Positions 51,983-61,347 of a DNA stretch of 64,000 bases are shown here, in pieces. Numbering within the stretch: position 1 is the stretch's first letter; each line of letters begins with the position of its first letter. Origin of the DNA: Pandoraea nosoerga (GTDB taxonomy: Bacteria; Pseudomonadota; Gammaproteobacteria; Burkholderiales; Burkholderiaceae); the NCBI RefSeq assembly GCF_902459585.1, contig NZ_CABPSC010000003.1:248001-312000 (forward strand), given 5' to 3'. The position numbers were made by a program, and so were the translations under genes. The notes beneath the pieces are model-generated. The model had not been told where the DNA came from, ran no database searches, and saw only the letters and a list, made by a program, of their open reading frames with translations.

Positions 51983-53200
51983 TCAACCTTGTTTGAGAAT
52001 GCCGAGTTCGTTGCCGGCCTGGGCGAACGCCGCCAGCGCACGGGTGAGATGCTCGCGCGTGTGCGCGGCCGAGAGCTGCACGCGCACGCGCGCCTGCCCC
52101 TGCGGCACGACCGGGTAGAAGAAGCCTGTGGCGATCACGCCGAGTTCATACAGGCGCTGCGCGAAACGCTGGGCAAGCGCGGCGTCGAAGAGCATGACCG
52201 GCACGATCGGGTGCGTGCCCGGCTTGATCGTGAAGCCGAGCGCCGCCACTTCACGGCGGAAGAAAGCCGTGTTCTCGTGGAGCTGCTCGCGGCGCGCCGA
52301 GGAGTGCTCCAGTTCGTCGAATACGGCAAGCGAGGTGCCGACGATCGCCGGCGCGAGGCTGTTCGAGAAGAGGTACGGGCGTGAGCGCTGGCGCAATGTC
52401 TCGATCACTTCGCGGCGCCCGGCCGTGAAGCCGCCCATCGCGCCGCCAAGCGCCTTGCCGAGCGTGCCCGTGATGATGTCGATCTTGCCGAGCACGCCGT
52501 GGTGCTCGTGCGTGCCGCGCCCCGTCGGCCCCATGAAGCCGGTGGCGTGGCACTCGTCGATCATGATCAGCGCGCCGTATTGCTCGGCCAACGCCACGAT
52601 GCGATCGAGCTGCGCGATCGTGCCATCCATCGAGAACACGCCGTCCGTGACGATGATGCGGTGGCGCGCGCCGGCGGCCGCCTGCAACTGGCGCTCGAGA
52701 TCATCCATGTCGTTGTGGGCGTAGCGCAGACGCTGGGCCTTGCAAAGGCGCACGCCGTCGATGATCGACGCGTGGTTCAGGGCGTCCGAGATGATGGCGT
52801 CCTGCTCGTCGAACAGCGGTTCGAAGACGCCGCCGTTGGCGTCGAACGCGGCGGCATAGAGAATGGCGTCTTCCGTGCCTAGATAAGCGGCGATGCGGGC
52901 TTCGAGCGCCTTGTGCGGGCCCTGCGTGCCGCAGATGAAGCGCACGGACGACAGCCCGAAGCCGAATTCCTCGAGCGCCTTCTGACCCGCTTTGACGAGC
53001 GACTCGCTGCCCGAGAGCCCCAGGTAGTTGTTGGCACACAGGTTGATGCGCGTGTGCCCGTCGTCGCACATGACCTCTGGCCCCTGCCGCGACATGAGCA
53101 CGCGTTCCTGCTTGAAAAGGCCCTGGCGGCGCGTGTCCTCGAGTCGTTCGGTCAGTTGGCGGTAGAAGCCCTCGCGGGCCTGCGAGGCGGGTACGGTCAT
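51983..53200 (-). CDS. kbl: 2-amino-3-ketobutyrate CoA ligase (glycine C-acetyltransferase)
   Basis: A 405-residue PLP enzyme of the alpha-oxoamine synthase family. It has INLCANNYLGLSG, FGLSSVRFICGTQGPHKALE, DECHATGFMGPTGRGTHEH and the PLP-Lys segment TGTLGKALGGAMGG (about residue 245). It splits 2-amino-3-ketobutyrate with CoA into glycine and acetyl-CoA. First gene of the kbl-tdh operon, divergent from an XRE-cupin regulator. The ATG at 53200 has GGAG 9 nt upstream; ATG 53209 is too close to it. Confidence 0.95.
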   Translation of the reverse strand: MTVPASQAREGFYRQLTERLEDTRRQGLFKQERVLMSRQGPEVMCDDGHTRINLCANNYLGLSGSESLVKAGQKALEEFGFGLSSVRFICGTQGPHKALEARIAAYLGTEDAILYAAAFDANGGVFEPLFDEQDAIISDALNHASIIDGVRLCKAQRLRYAHNDMDDLERQLQAAAGARHRIIVTDGVFSMDGTIAQLDRIVALAEQYGALIMIDECHATGFMGPTGRGTHEHHGVLGKIDIITGTLGKALGGAMGGFTAGRREVIETLRQRSRPYLFSNSLAPAIVGTSLAVFDELEHSSARREQLHENTAFFRREVAALGFTIKPGTHPIVPVMLFDAALAQRFAQRLYELGVIATGFFYPVVPQGQARVRVQLSAAHTREHLTRALAAFAQAGNELGILKQG

Positions 53201-53365
53201 CGTGCGCATCTCCTGAGTGCGTAGGCCGGCGCCGTTGTGCGGCACCGCCCGGTGAATTGCCGGCGCGAGTGGATGCCGGAAAGTATCGAAAGCGTGGAAT
53301 GGCTCCAAGACTGCCGCGCGTGCTCTGCTACCATGCAGCCATTCACCTTATCGGAAAATATACTT

Positions 53366-53393
53366 TATATTGAACTAGTTTCAATATATTGAA
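53366..53393. promoter_or_regulatory. Palindromic operator between kbl-tdh and its regulator
   Basis: TATATTGAA (53366-53374) and TTCAATATA (53380-53388) form a perfect 9-bp inverted repeat around CTAGT. The half-site TATATTGAA recurs at 53385-53393, 19 bp from the first. It lies 25 bp before the regulator gene in an AT-rich island within a GC-rich genome, a good place for autoregulation and control of the divergent operon. Confidence 0.75.
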
Positions 53394-53417
53394 AAATTCT
53401 AATATCCCGGAATTTAT

Positions 53418-54008
53418 ATGGCAAGCCCCACCGTCCCGCCCGCCTTGTCCCCGATCGCGCCGCCGCCCGTGGGCGACATGATCCAGCAGATGCGCAAGGA
53501 GCGCGGCATGACGCTCGAGACGCTCTCGCGCGCTTCCGGCGTGTCCAAGTCGATGCTCTCGCAGATCGAGCGCGACAAGGCCAATCCGACCATCGCGGTC
53601 GCGTGGCGTCTGGCCAACGCACTGGGCGTGCGGCTCGACCAGTTGCTGGGCGCGCCCTCGGGCGACCCCGAACCGGTGCGCGTATTCGGCAAGCACGAGA
53701 CGCCGACGCTCGCCGGCGCCGAGCACGCCTACACGCTGAAAATCCTCGGTCCGATGGAACTGGCCGGGAAGTACGAGTGGTACGAGCTCACGCTGCAGCC
53801 CGGCGCTGCACTGGTCTCCGAGCCGCACGACCCGGGTACGCGCGAGCATTTCACGGTGTTCGACGGGCAGGTCGACATCGAGGTCGACCACTTCGCGCGC
53901 CGCGCCAGGCCCGGCGAGACTGCACGCTATCCGGCCGATCGCGCCCACGCGATTCGCAATGCCGGGAAGTCCGTCGCGCGCGGATTGCTGGTCGTGATTC
54001 ACGGCTGA
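53418..54008 (+). CDS. XRE-family regulator with C-terminal cupin domain
   Basis: A 196-residue protein. The helix-turn-helix (residues 20-75: MTLETLSRASGVSKSMLSQIER) is followed by a cupin barrel (residues 100-195: EWYELTLQPGA, EHFTVFDGQVDIEV, HAIRNAGKS). Such regulators bind small metabolites in the cupin pocket. Its divergent position next to kbl-tdh suggests it controls threonine breakdown (inference). Confidence 0.88.
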   Translation: MASPTVPPALSPIAPPPVGDMIQQMRKERGMTLETLSRASGVSKSMLSQIERDKANPTIAVAWRLANALGVRLDQLLGAPSGDPEPVRVFGKHETPTLAGAEHAYTLKILGPMELAGKYEWYELTLQPGAALVSEPHDPGTREHFTVFDGQVDIEVDHFARRARPGETARYPADRAHAIRNAGKSVARGLLVVIHG

Positions 54009-54232
54009 TCGCGGGGCGACTCACGGCCCGGCACGGCGTCGCCGGCGCATTTCCGATCGCCAGTCGCTCAAGTCCCCGCCCGGAATGCCGTTAGCACACG
54101 TTCGGTCGGTGCCCATGCGAGGCATCGACGGTCGATCGACAATCGGACCGGACGGGTGCAGGGACACTTCTCGCGCAACGTGCGGCCGCCGTAACGGCAC
54201 CACCGTGCGGAATCAGTGGGGAAGACGAAGGA

Positions 54233-55852
54233 ATGCAGCGATTGAGTTTGAAAGCGAAGTTGTGGGCCGCAGTCGCATTGATGTGGGCGAGCCTGCTCGC
54301 CATGGCGATCTGGGGAGCGTGGGCGCAGCGCGACACCATGCTGGCCGAGCGCCGCGCCGGTCTCACGCACGTGGTCGAGTCCGGCCTGAGTCTGGTGAAG
54401 TACTACGCCGGACGCGCCGAACGCGGCGAGATCAGCGTGCCTGAAGCGCAAAAACTCGCCCGCGAGCAGATCGGCGCCATTCGTTATGACGGCGAGAACT
54501 ATTTCGGTATCTTGAACTCGCAGCGCGTGATCGTCCTCAATTCGGTCAATCCCAAGCTCGAAGGCAAGGACATGAGCCAATTCCGCGACCCCTCGGGCAA
54601 GCTCATGTTTTCAGACATCGTCGCGGCCGCACGCACCGACAATCCTTTCGTCACCTACCTCTGGCCCAAGCCCGGCTCGGACAAACCCGTCGAGAAGATC
54701 AGCCGCGTGGGCGCATATTCCCCATGGGACTGGTATCTGACGACAGGCGTGTACGTCGACGACATCAACGCCGCGTTCGTCGGTGCGCTGCTTCGCTGGG
54801 GCGCAATGCTCGCCGTGATCGGCCTGGCCGTCTCGGGCGTGATGCTGCTCATCATTCGCAACGTCCAGCAAAGCCTGGGCGGCGAGCCCGAATATGCGGC
54901 GGACATCGCCACGCGCATTGCCGACGGCGACCTGCTCACGCAGGTGCGCCTGCGTTCCGGCGACAGCGGCAGCCTGCTCTTCGCCATGCAGCGCATGCAG
55001 GCCAACCTGCAGCAGATGATCGGACGCATTCGCAGCGGCACCAGCGCCATCACGCTGGCGGCGCGCGAGATCGCCGAGGGCAACACCGACCTGTCGGCAC
55101 GCACCGAACAGCAGGCGGCAGCCCTCGAAGAGACGGCCTCCTCGATGGAGGAACTCACGTCGACCGTGCGCCAGAACGCCGATAACGCGCGCCAGGCCAG
55201 CCAACTGGCGCAGAACGCTTCGGCCATTGCGGTGCGCGGTGGCCAGGTCGTGGACCAGGTCGTCGCCACGATGGAGGGCATCTCGCACAGTTCGAGCAAG
55301 GTCGTCGACATCATCGGCGTCATCGACGGTATCGCCTTCCAGACCAACATCCTCGCGCTGAACGCGGCTGTGGAAGCCGCCCGCGCGGGCGAACAGGGAC
55401 GAGGTTTTGCCGTGGTCGCGGGCGAGGTCCGAACCCTTGCGCAACGCAGCGCCGCGGCGGCCAAGGAGATCAAGGAATTGATCGAGGCGTCGAACGGCCG
55501 CGTGCAGGACGGCTCGGTGCTCGTCGCACAGGCAGGTCAGACGATGCATGACGTCGTGCAGGCCGTGCGCCGCGTGACGGACATCATGGGCGAGATCTCG
55601 GCGGCCTCCGAGGAGCAGAGTCACGGCATCGAGCAGGTGGGCCGCGCCATCACGCAGATGGACGAGGTGACGCAGCAGAACGCCGCCCTCGTCGAAGAAG
55701 CGGCCGCAGCGGCAGCGTCGATGGAAGACCAGGCGCGCTTGCTGGACCAGGCCGTTGCCGCGTTCCGCATGTCGGCCGAGCATGGACAGACAGGCGCGCC
55801 GCAGCGGACCGTGGCTTCGGCCGCCGTAGCGCGGCAGCGACTGGCCGCCTGA
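54233..55852 (+). CDS. Methyl-accepting chemotaxis protein with a single-Cache sensor
   Basis: A 539-residue receptor. There is a span at residues 8-28, a periplasmic sCache_2 domain (40-185; [33 protein letters not shown]), a second span (187-207), HAMP, and the long cytoplasmic coiled coil. The tip (about 366) reads [20 protein letters not shown]. No C-terminal NWETF-type pentapeptide; it ends RQRLAA. sCache_2 receptors often sense small organic acids. GAAGGA precedes the ATG at 54233. Confidence 0.95.
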   Translation: MQRLSLKAKLWAAVALMWASLLAMAIWGAWAQRDTMLAERRAGLTHVVESGLSLVKYYAGRAERGEISVPEAQKLAREQIGAIRYDGENYFGILNSQRVIVLNSVNPKLEGKDMSQFRDPSGKLMFSDIVAAARTDNPFVTYLWPKPGSDKPVEKISRVGAYSPWDWYLTTGVYVDDINAAFVGALLRWGAMLAVIGLAVSGVMLLIIRNVQQSLGGEPEYAADIATRIADGDLLTQVRLRSGDSGSLLFAMQRMQANLQQMIGRIRSGTSAITLAAREIAEGNTDLSARTEQQAAALEETASSMEELTSTVRQNADNARQASQLAQNASAIAVRGGQVVDQVVATMEGISHSSSKVVDIIGVIDGIAFQTNILALNAAVEAARAGEQGRGFAVVAGEVRTLAQRSAAAAKEIKELIEASNGRVQDGSVLVAQAGQTMHDVVQAVRRVTDIMGEISAASEEQSHGIEQVGRAITQMDEVTQQNAALVEEAAAAAASMEDQARLLDQAVAAFRMSAEHGQTGAPQRTVASAAVARQRLAA

Positions 55853-56017
55853 GAGGAAGAGAAACCACGCGCGCGAGGCGCTGCGGATGCGGCGGCCGGG
55901 CGCTGCGGCGCACCGTCAGGCCATCACGCCGTCATACGCGGCCATCCCTGCGCGCGGCCGTCGGCTCAGGCCGCGAGCTCAGGTAGCGAGCTCAGGTAGC
56001 GATCTCAAGCAGCGATC

Positions 56018-56986
56018 TCAAGCAGCGAGCTCGCCCGCGAGCCCCGCGTCGATGATCTGACGGGCGACCGCCGGCATGATGCGCAGCGGCGGTGAGCCGG
56101 GGCCGAACGTCTGGCTCGCGGCGTAGCCGCCGTCGAGAATCAGCGACAACGCATCGACCAGCGGCGCCGGCGCCTTCAGCCCCGCTGCCGTCGCCAGTGC
56201 AGTAAAGCGCTGCACCACTTCCGCCTTGTAGCTCGCCACCGCCTTGCGCGCCGGATGCGTCGGATCGGGAAATTCTGCCGCCACGTTCACGAACGGGCAG
56301 CCGCGATAGCCCGGCTTGCTCGCGCGCTCGGCAAGATCCACGAAGATCTGCAGCATCTGCGCGCGCGGGTCGCCCTCGCGCCTGGCGATACTTTCGTCGA
56401 TGCGCGCGAGGCTCATCGTCTGCATATGCTCGAGGTAGGCGAGAATCAATTCGTCCTTCGACGCGAACTGACGGTACAGGCACATCTTGTTCACGCCGGC
56501 GCGCTTGACAACGGCGTCCACGCCGACGGTGCGCACGCCCTCGGCGTGGAACAGCTCCACCGCGGCATTGAGCAGGTACTGCTGCGCGAGCGGCGCCGGC
56601 GTGACGTGGCGGGCGGTCTTGCCCCCGCGCGCGGCCGCGCCGCGGCGTCGCACCGCGCCGGTGGCCGGCTCGCCTGCCGACGCTTTCGCGCGCGCCTTGG
56701 AAGACCCGGGCGCTTCGGAAGCCTTGATCGACGCCTTCGCAGACTGCGAAGACTTCGTCGCCTTCATCGCCTTCATCGCCTTCGCATGCGTCGGCGTCAT
56801 CATGGCCTTCGCGGCTTCGGCCACGCTCGAGGCGTTTGAGACGCTTGAGGCATTTGAGGCATTTGAGGCGTTTGCCCCGCTTGCCCCATTTGCCACTCTT
56901 GCCGCATTTGTCATTTCCGCCGCCTTCAGCGGCACATCCATCGCCATCGCTTGCGCCGGCGCGCCGGACGTTGTCGACTTGGCCAT
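56018..56986 (-). CDS. TetR-family regulator with a long low-complexity N-terminal extension
   Basis: A 322-residue protein. The TetR DNA-binding domain only starts near residue 130 (QQYLLNAAVELFHAEGVRTVG, then KRAGVNKMCLYRQF). A ligand domain with GYRGCPFVNVAAEF follows, in which the Cys is typical of this subfamily. The first 125 residues are Ala/Ser/Lys/Asn-rich three-residue repeats (SNASNASSVS, KAMKAMKAT), encoded by 9-bp units at about 56744-56895. AGGAG is placed well before the ATG at 56986, so the extension is likely translated. Divergent from an MFS gene with two operator-like sites between. Confidence 0.88.
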   Translation of the reverse strand: MAKSTTSGAPAQAMAMDVPLKAAEMTNAARVANGASGANASNASNASSVSNASSVAEAAKAMMTPTHAKAMKAMKATKSSQSAKASIKASEAPGSSKARAKASAGEPATGAVRRRGAAARGGKTARHVTPAPLAQQYLLNAAVELFHAEGVRTVGVDAVVKRAGVNKMCLYRQFASKDELILAYLEHMQTMSLARIDESIARREGDPRAQMLQIFVDLAERASKPGYRGCPFVNVAAEFPDPTHPARKAVASYKAEVVQRFTALATAAGLKAPAPLVDALSLILDGGYAASQTFGPGSPPLRIMPAVARQIIDAGLAGELAA

Positions 56987-57057
56987 GCTCTGGTACTCCT
57001 GGAATCTGTCGCCGGCAATGCCGGCAATGCCCCTGCCGTCGCCAGGGAATGCTTGAC

Positions 57058-57108
57058 ATGTTACCGATCGGTTCATAACATGGCAACCTCATGTTACCGA
57101 TCTGTCAC
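57058..57108. promoter_or_regulatory. Twin operator sites between tetR and the MFS gene
   Basis: ATGTTACCGATCGGTTCAT (57058-57076) and ATGTTACCGATCTGTCAC (57091-57108) share 13 bp and start 33 bp apart, about three helical turns. The core ACCGATCGGT is a perfect palindrome, as usual for TetR-family sites. Confidence 0.82.
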
Positions 57109-57192
57109 AACTTGCCACCCCAGTAGACAGCCCGGTCCCCGCAAACGTTCCCGAGGCGGCCTCGAGCGCCGCCCACTGTCAGGATTTCCGCC

Positions 57193-58479
57193 ATGAAGGC
57201 TGCTCTCGCAAAGCGCATTAACGGTCGCTTCCACTACGGGTGGATCGTGGTCGGCGTGATTTTCCTCGTTCTACTGGCTTCGGCGGGCATTCGCGCGACG
57301 CCGAGCGTGATGATGGTGCCGCTCGAGCATGATTTCGGCTGGAGCCGCGCCACGATCTCACTGGCCATCTCGGTCAACCTGGCGCTCTACGGCCTGACCG
57401 GTCCGTTCGCCGCTGCCGCGATGCAGCGCTTCGGCATTCGCCCCACCGTGATGGTGGCGTTGTTGCTCCTCGCCTCCGGCACGGCGCTGTCCTCGCTGAT
57501 GAGCGCGCCGTGGCAGATGGTGCTGATCTGGGGCGTGATGGTCGGCGGCGGCACCGGCGTTGCCGCGGTCACGCTCGCCGCCACCGTATCCAACCGGTGG
57601 TTCCATACGCACCGCGGCCTCGCGATGGGCATTCTCACGGCGAGTTCGGCCACCGGGCAGATGGTGTTCCTGCCCATGATGGCGGCGATCACCGAGCGGT
57701 ACGGCTGGCGTCCGGTCGTGCTGATCGTGGCGCTCGTCGCCGCCGTCGTGCTGCCGCTCGTGGCGCTTCTCGTGCCGGAGCGCCCGGGCTCGGTCGGCCT
57801 GCGCCCCGTCGGCGCCCCGGAGGACGCCCCGGACGTGCCGCTCGGCCAGGGCAACCCGCTCGCGCATGCGCTCTCGGTGCTGCGCATGGCGGCCGGCAAG
57901 CGTGACTTCTGGCTGCTCTTCTTCAGCTTCTTCATCTGCGGCGCAAGCACCAACGGATACATCGGCACGCATTTCATCGCCATGTGCGGCGATTACGGCA
58001 TCTCCGAAGTGAAGGGCGCCGGCATTCTCGCCGCCATGGGCATGCTGGACCTGGTGGGCACCACGCTCTCGGGCTGGCTCTCGGATCGCTACAACAGCCG
58101 TGTGCTGCTGTTCTGGTACTACGGACTGCGCGGCCTGTCGTTGATCTACCTGCCCTACGCTTTCGGCTTCGACTTCTTCGGGCTGCCGCTCTTCGCGCTG
58201 TTCTATGGCCTCGACTGGATCGCGACCGTGCCACCAACAGTGCGCCTGACGACCGACGTATTCGGCAAGACCCTCGCGCCCATCGTCTTCGGCTGGATCG
58301 TGGCCGGACACCAGTTGGGCGCCGCCACCGCAGCGCTCGTCGCCGGTTCGCTGCGCGCCACGCTGGGTAACTACACGATGGCGTCGATGCTCTCGGGCGG
58401 CGTGTGCATTCTCGGCGCGTTCATGGTGCTGCGCATCGCGCGCCGGGCCCCGACCAGTGCGGTGCCGGCCAACGCGTGA
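57193..58479 (+). CDS. MFS transporter
   Basis: A 428-residue major facilitator with twelve spans. The start KRINGRFHYGWIVVGVIF resembles oxalate/formate-antiporter-type (OFA/MCT-like) members. Loop 2-3 motif A is weak, and SDRYNSRVLLFWYYGLRG covers loop 8-9. The C-terminal half includes AGHQLGAATAALVAG. The divergent TetR gene and twin operators make it a likely target; the oxidoreductase gene follows in the same direction. The substrate is unknown. Confidence 0.88.
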   Translation: MKAALAKRINGRFHYGWIVVGVIFLVLLASAGIRATPSVMMVPLEHDFGWSRATISLAISVNLALYGLTGPFAAAAMQRFGIRPTVMVALLLLASGTALSSLMSAPWQMVLIWGVMVGGGTGVAAVTLAATVSNRWFHTHRGLAMGILTASSATGQMVFLPMMAAITERYGWRPVVLIVALVAAVVLPLVALLVPERPGSVGLRPVGAPEDAPDVPLGQGNPLAHALSVLRMAAGKRDFWLLFFSFFICGASTNGYIGTHFIAMCGDYGISEVKGAGILAAMGMLDLVGTTLSGWLSDRYNSRVLLFWYYGLRGLSLIYLPYAFGFDFFGLPLFALFYGLDWIATVPPTVRLTTDVFGKTLAPIVFGWIVAGHQLGAATAALVAGSLRATLGNYTMASMLSGGVCILGAFMVLRIARRAPTSAVPANA

Positions 58480-58630
58480 GCGGGCGGCCGGCGCAAGCGC
58501 CGCGCACCACGGCGGTGCGGCTGGCCGTCGTGCGCAGACGATGGCGCCGTCAGCAGATCTTCCGAAATTGCCGTAACCTGTACGGGTTTTGTGCAGCACA
58601 GCATTTTCCATTTTCACAGGACCTTCAGCA

Positions 58631-59755
58631 ATGACGGACTCGCAACAAACCTCGCTCTCGGCGCTCGATACGGATCTGTTCTCGCCGTACCGGCTTGGCC
58701 CGCTCGAACTGAGCAACCGCATCGTGATGGCCCCGCTCACGCGTAGCCGCGCAGGCGCTGGCGACGTTCCCGGCCCGATGGTCGCCGAGTACTACGCACA
58801 GCGCGCGTCGGCCGGCCTCATCATCAGCGAAGCCACCAACATCTCGCAGCAGGGCAAGGGCTACGCCTTCACGCCTGGCATCTACACCGACGAACAAGTC
58901 GCCGGCTGGAAACAGGTGACAGACGCCCTGCACGCCAAGGGCGGCAAGATCTTCTGCCAGCTCTGGCACGTGGGACGCATCTCGCATCCGTCGCTCCAGC
59001 CCGGCGGCGCATTGCCGGTCGCCCCGTCCGCGATTCAACCGGCGGGCAAGGCGTTCACCGAGCACGGCTTCGAGCCGCACCCGACGCCGCGCGCGCTGGA
59101 GACGTCCGAGATCCCCGGCATCATCGAGCAATATCGTCATGCAGCCCAGTGCGCTAAGCGCGCGGGATTCGACGGCGTGGAAATTCACGCGGCGAACGGC
59201 TATCTGCTCGACCAGTTCATGCGCGACAAGACGAACCACCGCACCGATCAGTACGGCGGCAGCATCGAGAATCGCGTGCGTCTGACGCTCGAAGTCACGC
59301 AGGCAGTGGTCGACGTGTGGGGCGCCGACCGCGTGGGCATTCGTCTCTCACCGATCAGCCCGGCCAACGATTGCGGCGACAGCCATCCCGAGCCCGTGTT
59401 CACTTACGCCGTGGAGCAACTGAACCGTTTCGGGCTGGCATACCTGCACGTGGTCGAAGGTGCGACCGGCGGCCCGCGTGAAGTGGAGAACGGCTTCGAC
59501 CTGCAGAAGCTGCGCCGCCTCTTCGAAGGCACGTTCATGGCGAACAACGGCTACGACCTGGCGCTGGCGGTCAAGGCGCGCAAGGAAAACCTGGCGGATC
59601 TGATCGCGTTCGGCAAGCCGTTCATCGCCAACCCGGATCTGGTCGAACGCCTCAAGCGCGGCGGCCCGTACAACGCGCTCGATCGCGACACGCTCTATGG
59701 CGGCGACGCCCGCGGCTACATCGACTATCCCACGCTCGACGAATCGGCGGCGTAA
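58631..59755 (+). CDS. nemA: Old-yellow-enzyme family NADH:flavin oxidoreductase
   Basis: A 374-residue FMN enzyme close to N-ethylmaleimide reductase. It begins LFSPYRLGPLELSNRIVMAPLTRSRA and has CQLWHVGRISHP, the HxxN site in GVEIHAANGYLLDQF, KTNHRTDQYGGSIENR, and the FMN phosphate site near FGKPFIANPDLVERL. It reduces activated alkenes and nitro compounds. In E. coli nemA is controlled by the TetR-family NemR; a TetR gene is two genes away here. ATG 58631 with AGGA upstream. Confidence 0.93.
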   Translation: MTDSQQTSLSALDTDLFSPYRLGPLELSNRIVMAPLTRSRAGAGDVPGPMVAEYYAQRASAGLIISEATNISQQGKGYAFTPGIYTDEQVAGWKQVTDALHAKGGKIFCQLWHVGRISHPSLQPGGALPVAPSAIQPAGKAFTEHGFEPHPTPRALETSEIPGIIEQYRHAAQCAKRAGFDGVEIHAANGYLLDQFMRDKTNHRTDQYGGSIENRVRLTLEVTQAVVDVWGADRVGIRLSPISPANDCGDSHPEPVFTYAVEQLNRFGLAYLHVVEGATGGPREVENGFDLQKLRRLFEGTFMANNGYDLALAVKARKENLADLIAFGKPFIANPDLVERLKRGGPYNALDRDTLYGGDARGYIDYPTLDESAA

Positions 59756-59828
59756 GGACGTCAGCAGCGTAAGCGGATCAGAAGCGTAGGGGGATCAGAA
59801 GCGGCGCCGAGTCGCCGACACCTCCATG

Positions 59829-59854
59829 ACAAGGGCTCCCGCGGGAGCCCTTGT
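59829..59854. terminator. Intrinsic terminator-like hairpin behind nemA
   Basis: 12-bp perfect arms (ACAAGGGCTCCC / GGGAGCCCTTGT) with a 2-nt loop. No strong T-tract. It lies between converging genes and could serve both. Confidence 0.7.
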
Positions 59855-59886
59855 CGATTGCGCGATGCACTGACGAGCGAAGCCGC

Positions 59887-59944
59887 GATGGGTCACACAG
59901 ATGGGCCACGCAAATGGGTCACGCAGATGGGCCACGCAGATGGG
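59887..59944. repeat. 13-bp tandem repeat, 4.5 copies
   Basis: Unit GATGGGYCACGCA at 59887, 59900, 59913, 59926 and a partial at 59939, with one or two substitutions per copy. It lies in the 206-bp non-coding gap between nemA and the MscS gene, and differs from the 9-bp coding repeats. Confidence 0.9.
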
Positions 59945-59961
59945 CGGCCGCGCCTTTCTCC

Positions 59962-61200
59962 TCACGCCGCCCGTTGTGCCTGCCAGCGCACCAGGTCCGC
60001 ACCGGCCGGGTTCTGATACAGACGCAAGCCGAACTCGGGCAGAATCGCGAGCAGGTGGTCGAAGACGTCGCCCTGCACACGTTCGTATTCCGCCCACACG
60101 GTCGTATTCGTGAAGCAATACAGTTCGACCGGAATACCCGTCGCCGACGGCGCCAGCGAACGGACCATGCACGTCATGCCTTCGTGAATGCTCGGATGCG
60201 CTTTCAGATACGCCAGCGCATAGGCGCGAAACGTGCCGATGTTCGTCAGACGCCGCGTATTTCCCGGCACGCCCGCGGCCACGCCGAGCGCGGCGTTTGC
60301 CTCGGCAATCGCACGTTGCTTCTCGCTCAGGTAGGGCGCGAGCAGATGCAGCTTCGACAGGCGCGCAATCTCGTGCTCGTCGAGAAACCCGATGCTGCCC
60401 GCATCGATGCACAGCGTGCGCTTGATACGCCGTCCTCCGGATTGCTGCATGCCGCGCCAATTCCGAAAACTCTCAGAGATCATCCGCCACGTCGGAATCG
60501 TGGTGATGGTCTTGTCCCAGTTCTGCACCTTCACCGTATGCAGCGCGATGTCGACCACGTCCCCGTCGGCCCCGACTTGCGGCATCTCGATCCAGTCGCC
60601 CACGCGCAGCATGTCGTTCGACGTCAATTGGACGCTGGCAACGAACGACATGATCGTGTCCTTGAACACCAGCAGCAGCACCGCCGACATCGCGCCCAGT
60701 CCCGAGAGCAGCAACCACGGCGAGCGATCGATGATCGTGGCGACGATGGCAATGGCCGCGACCACGTACAGGGCGATCTTGCCCAACTGCACGTATCCCT
60801 TGATCGAACGGGTGCGTGCATGCTCGGACTGCGCATAGACCGTCTGCGCCGCGTCGAGGATGCCGACCAGCGCCAGCGTGGCATAGAGCAACGTGGTGGC
60901 CAGGGCGACGTTGCCGATCACCAGCACCGCCTTCGGCGGCAGATCCGGCACTAGCCCGATACCGAACTGGATCACCAGATATGGCAACACATGCGCGGCG
61001 CGATGGAACACGCGATGCGCGAGCAAGGCGTCGTCCCAGCGGTTTGCCGTGCGCTGCACGACGATGCGCACCACGCGCACGATCAGAAACTGCGCGATCG
61101 TCTGTACCAGCAACGCCGTCAGAACCAGTATGGCCAACGCCCCGGCCAGTCGCGCCCACGGCGCGCCGTCGAACCACGCCGATATTGCTTCCCACGTCAT
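59962..61200 (-). CDS. MscS-family mechanosensitive channel (YbdG-like)
   Basis: A 412-residue protein with four or five N-terminal spans and the pore region near residues 165-190 (SAVLLLVFKDTIMSFVAS). The MscS beta-domain has NDMLRVGDWIEMPQVGADGDVVDIALHTVKVQNWD (shown in parts here by its start LRVGDWIEMP). The long C-terminal cytoplasmic domain is like E. coli YbdG, a minor osmotic channel. ATG at 61200. Located beside an osmoprotectant-type ABC operon on the same strand, which fits osmotic stress. Confidence 0.88.
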   Translation of the reverse strand: MTWEAISAWFDGAPWARLAGALAILVLTALLVQTIAQFLIVRVVRIVVQRTANRWDDALLAHRVFHRAAHVLPYLVIQFGIGLVPDLPPKAVLVIGNVALATTLLYATLALVGILDAAQTVYAQSEHARTRSIKGYVQLGKIALYVVAAIAIVATIIDRSPWLLLSGLGAMSAVLLLVFKDTIMSFVASVQLTSNDMLRVGDWIEMPQVGADGDVVDIALHTVKVQNWDKTITTIPTWRMISESFRNWRGMQQSGGRRIKRTLCIDAGSIGFLDEHEIARLSKLHLLAPYLSEKQRAIAEANAALGVAAGVPGNTRRLTNIGTFRAYALAYLKAHPSIHEGMTCMVRSLAPSATGIPVELYCFTNTTVWAEYERVQGDVFDHLLAILPEFGLRLYQNPAGADLVRWQAQRAA

Positions 61201-61259
61201 CCTGCTACTCCTTGCTGCGCGTCGCCCTCGCCATGCGGCGAGCGCGGTGAATGAAAAAA

Positions 61260-61283
61260 ATGACGGCCGCAAAGGGCCGTCAT
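61260..61283 (-). terminator. Terminator of the osmoprotectant ABC operon
   Basis: 9-bp arms (ATGACGGCC / GGCCGTCAT) with a 6-nt loop, followed on the minus strand by seven T. It lies 64 bp after the ATPase gene stop and separates the operon from the MscS gene. Confidence 0.88.
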
Positions 61284-61347
61284 CCTCTGCCGTGCGGGCC
61301 GGGGCGCCACCGACGTCCCCCGCCCGGCACGCGAACCGGCCTCGAAC

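Noticed and set aside
59887-59944. Tandem repeat as a CRISPR array
   Set aside because: Direct 13-bp units without spacers.
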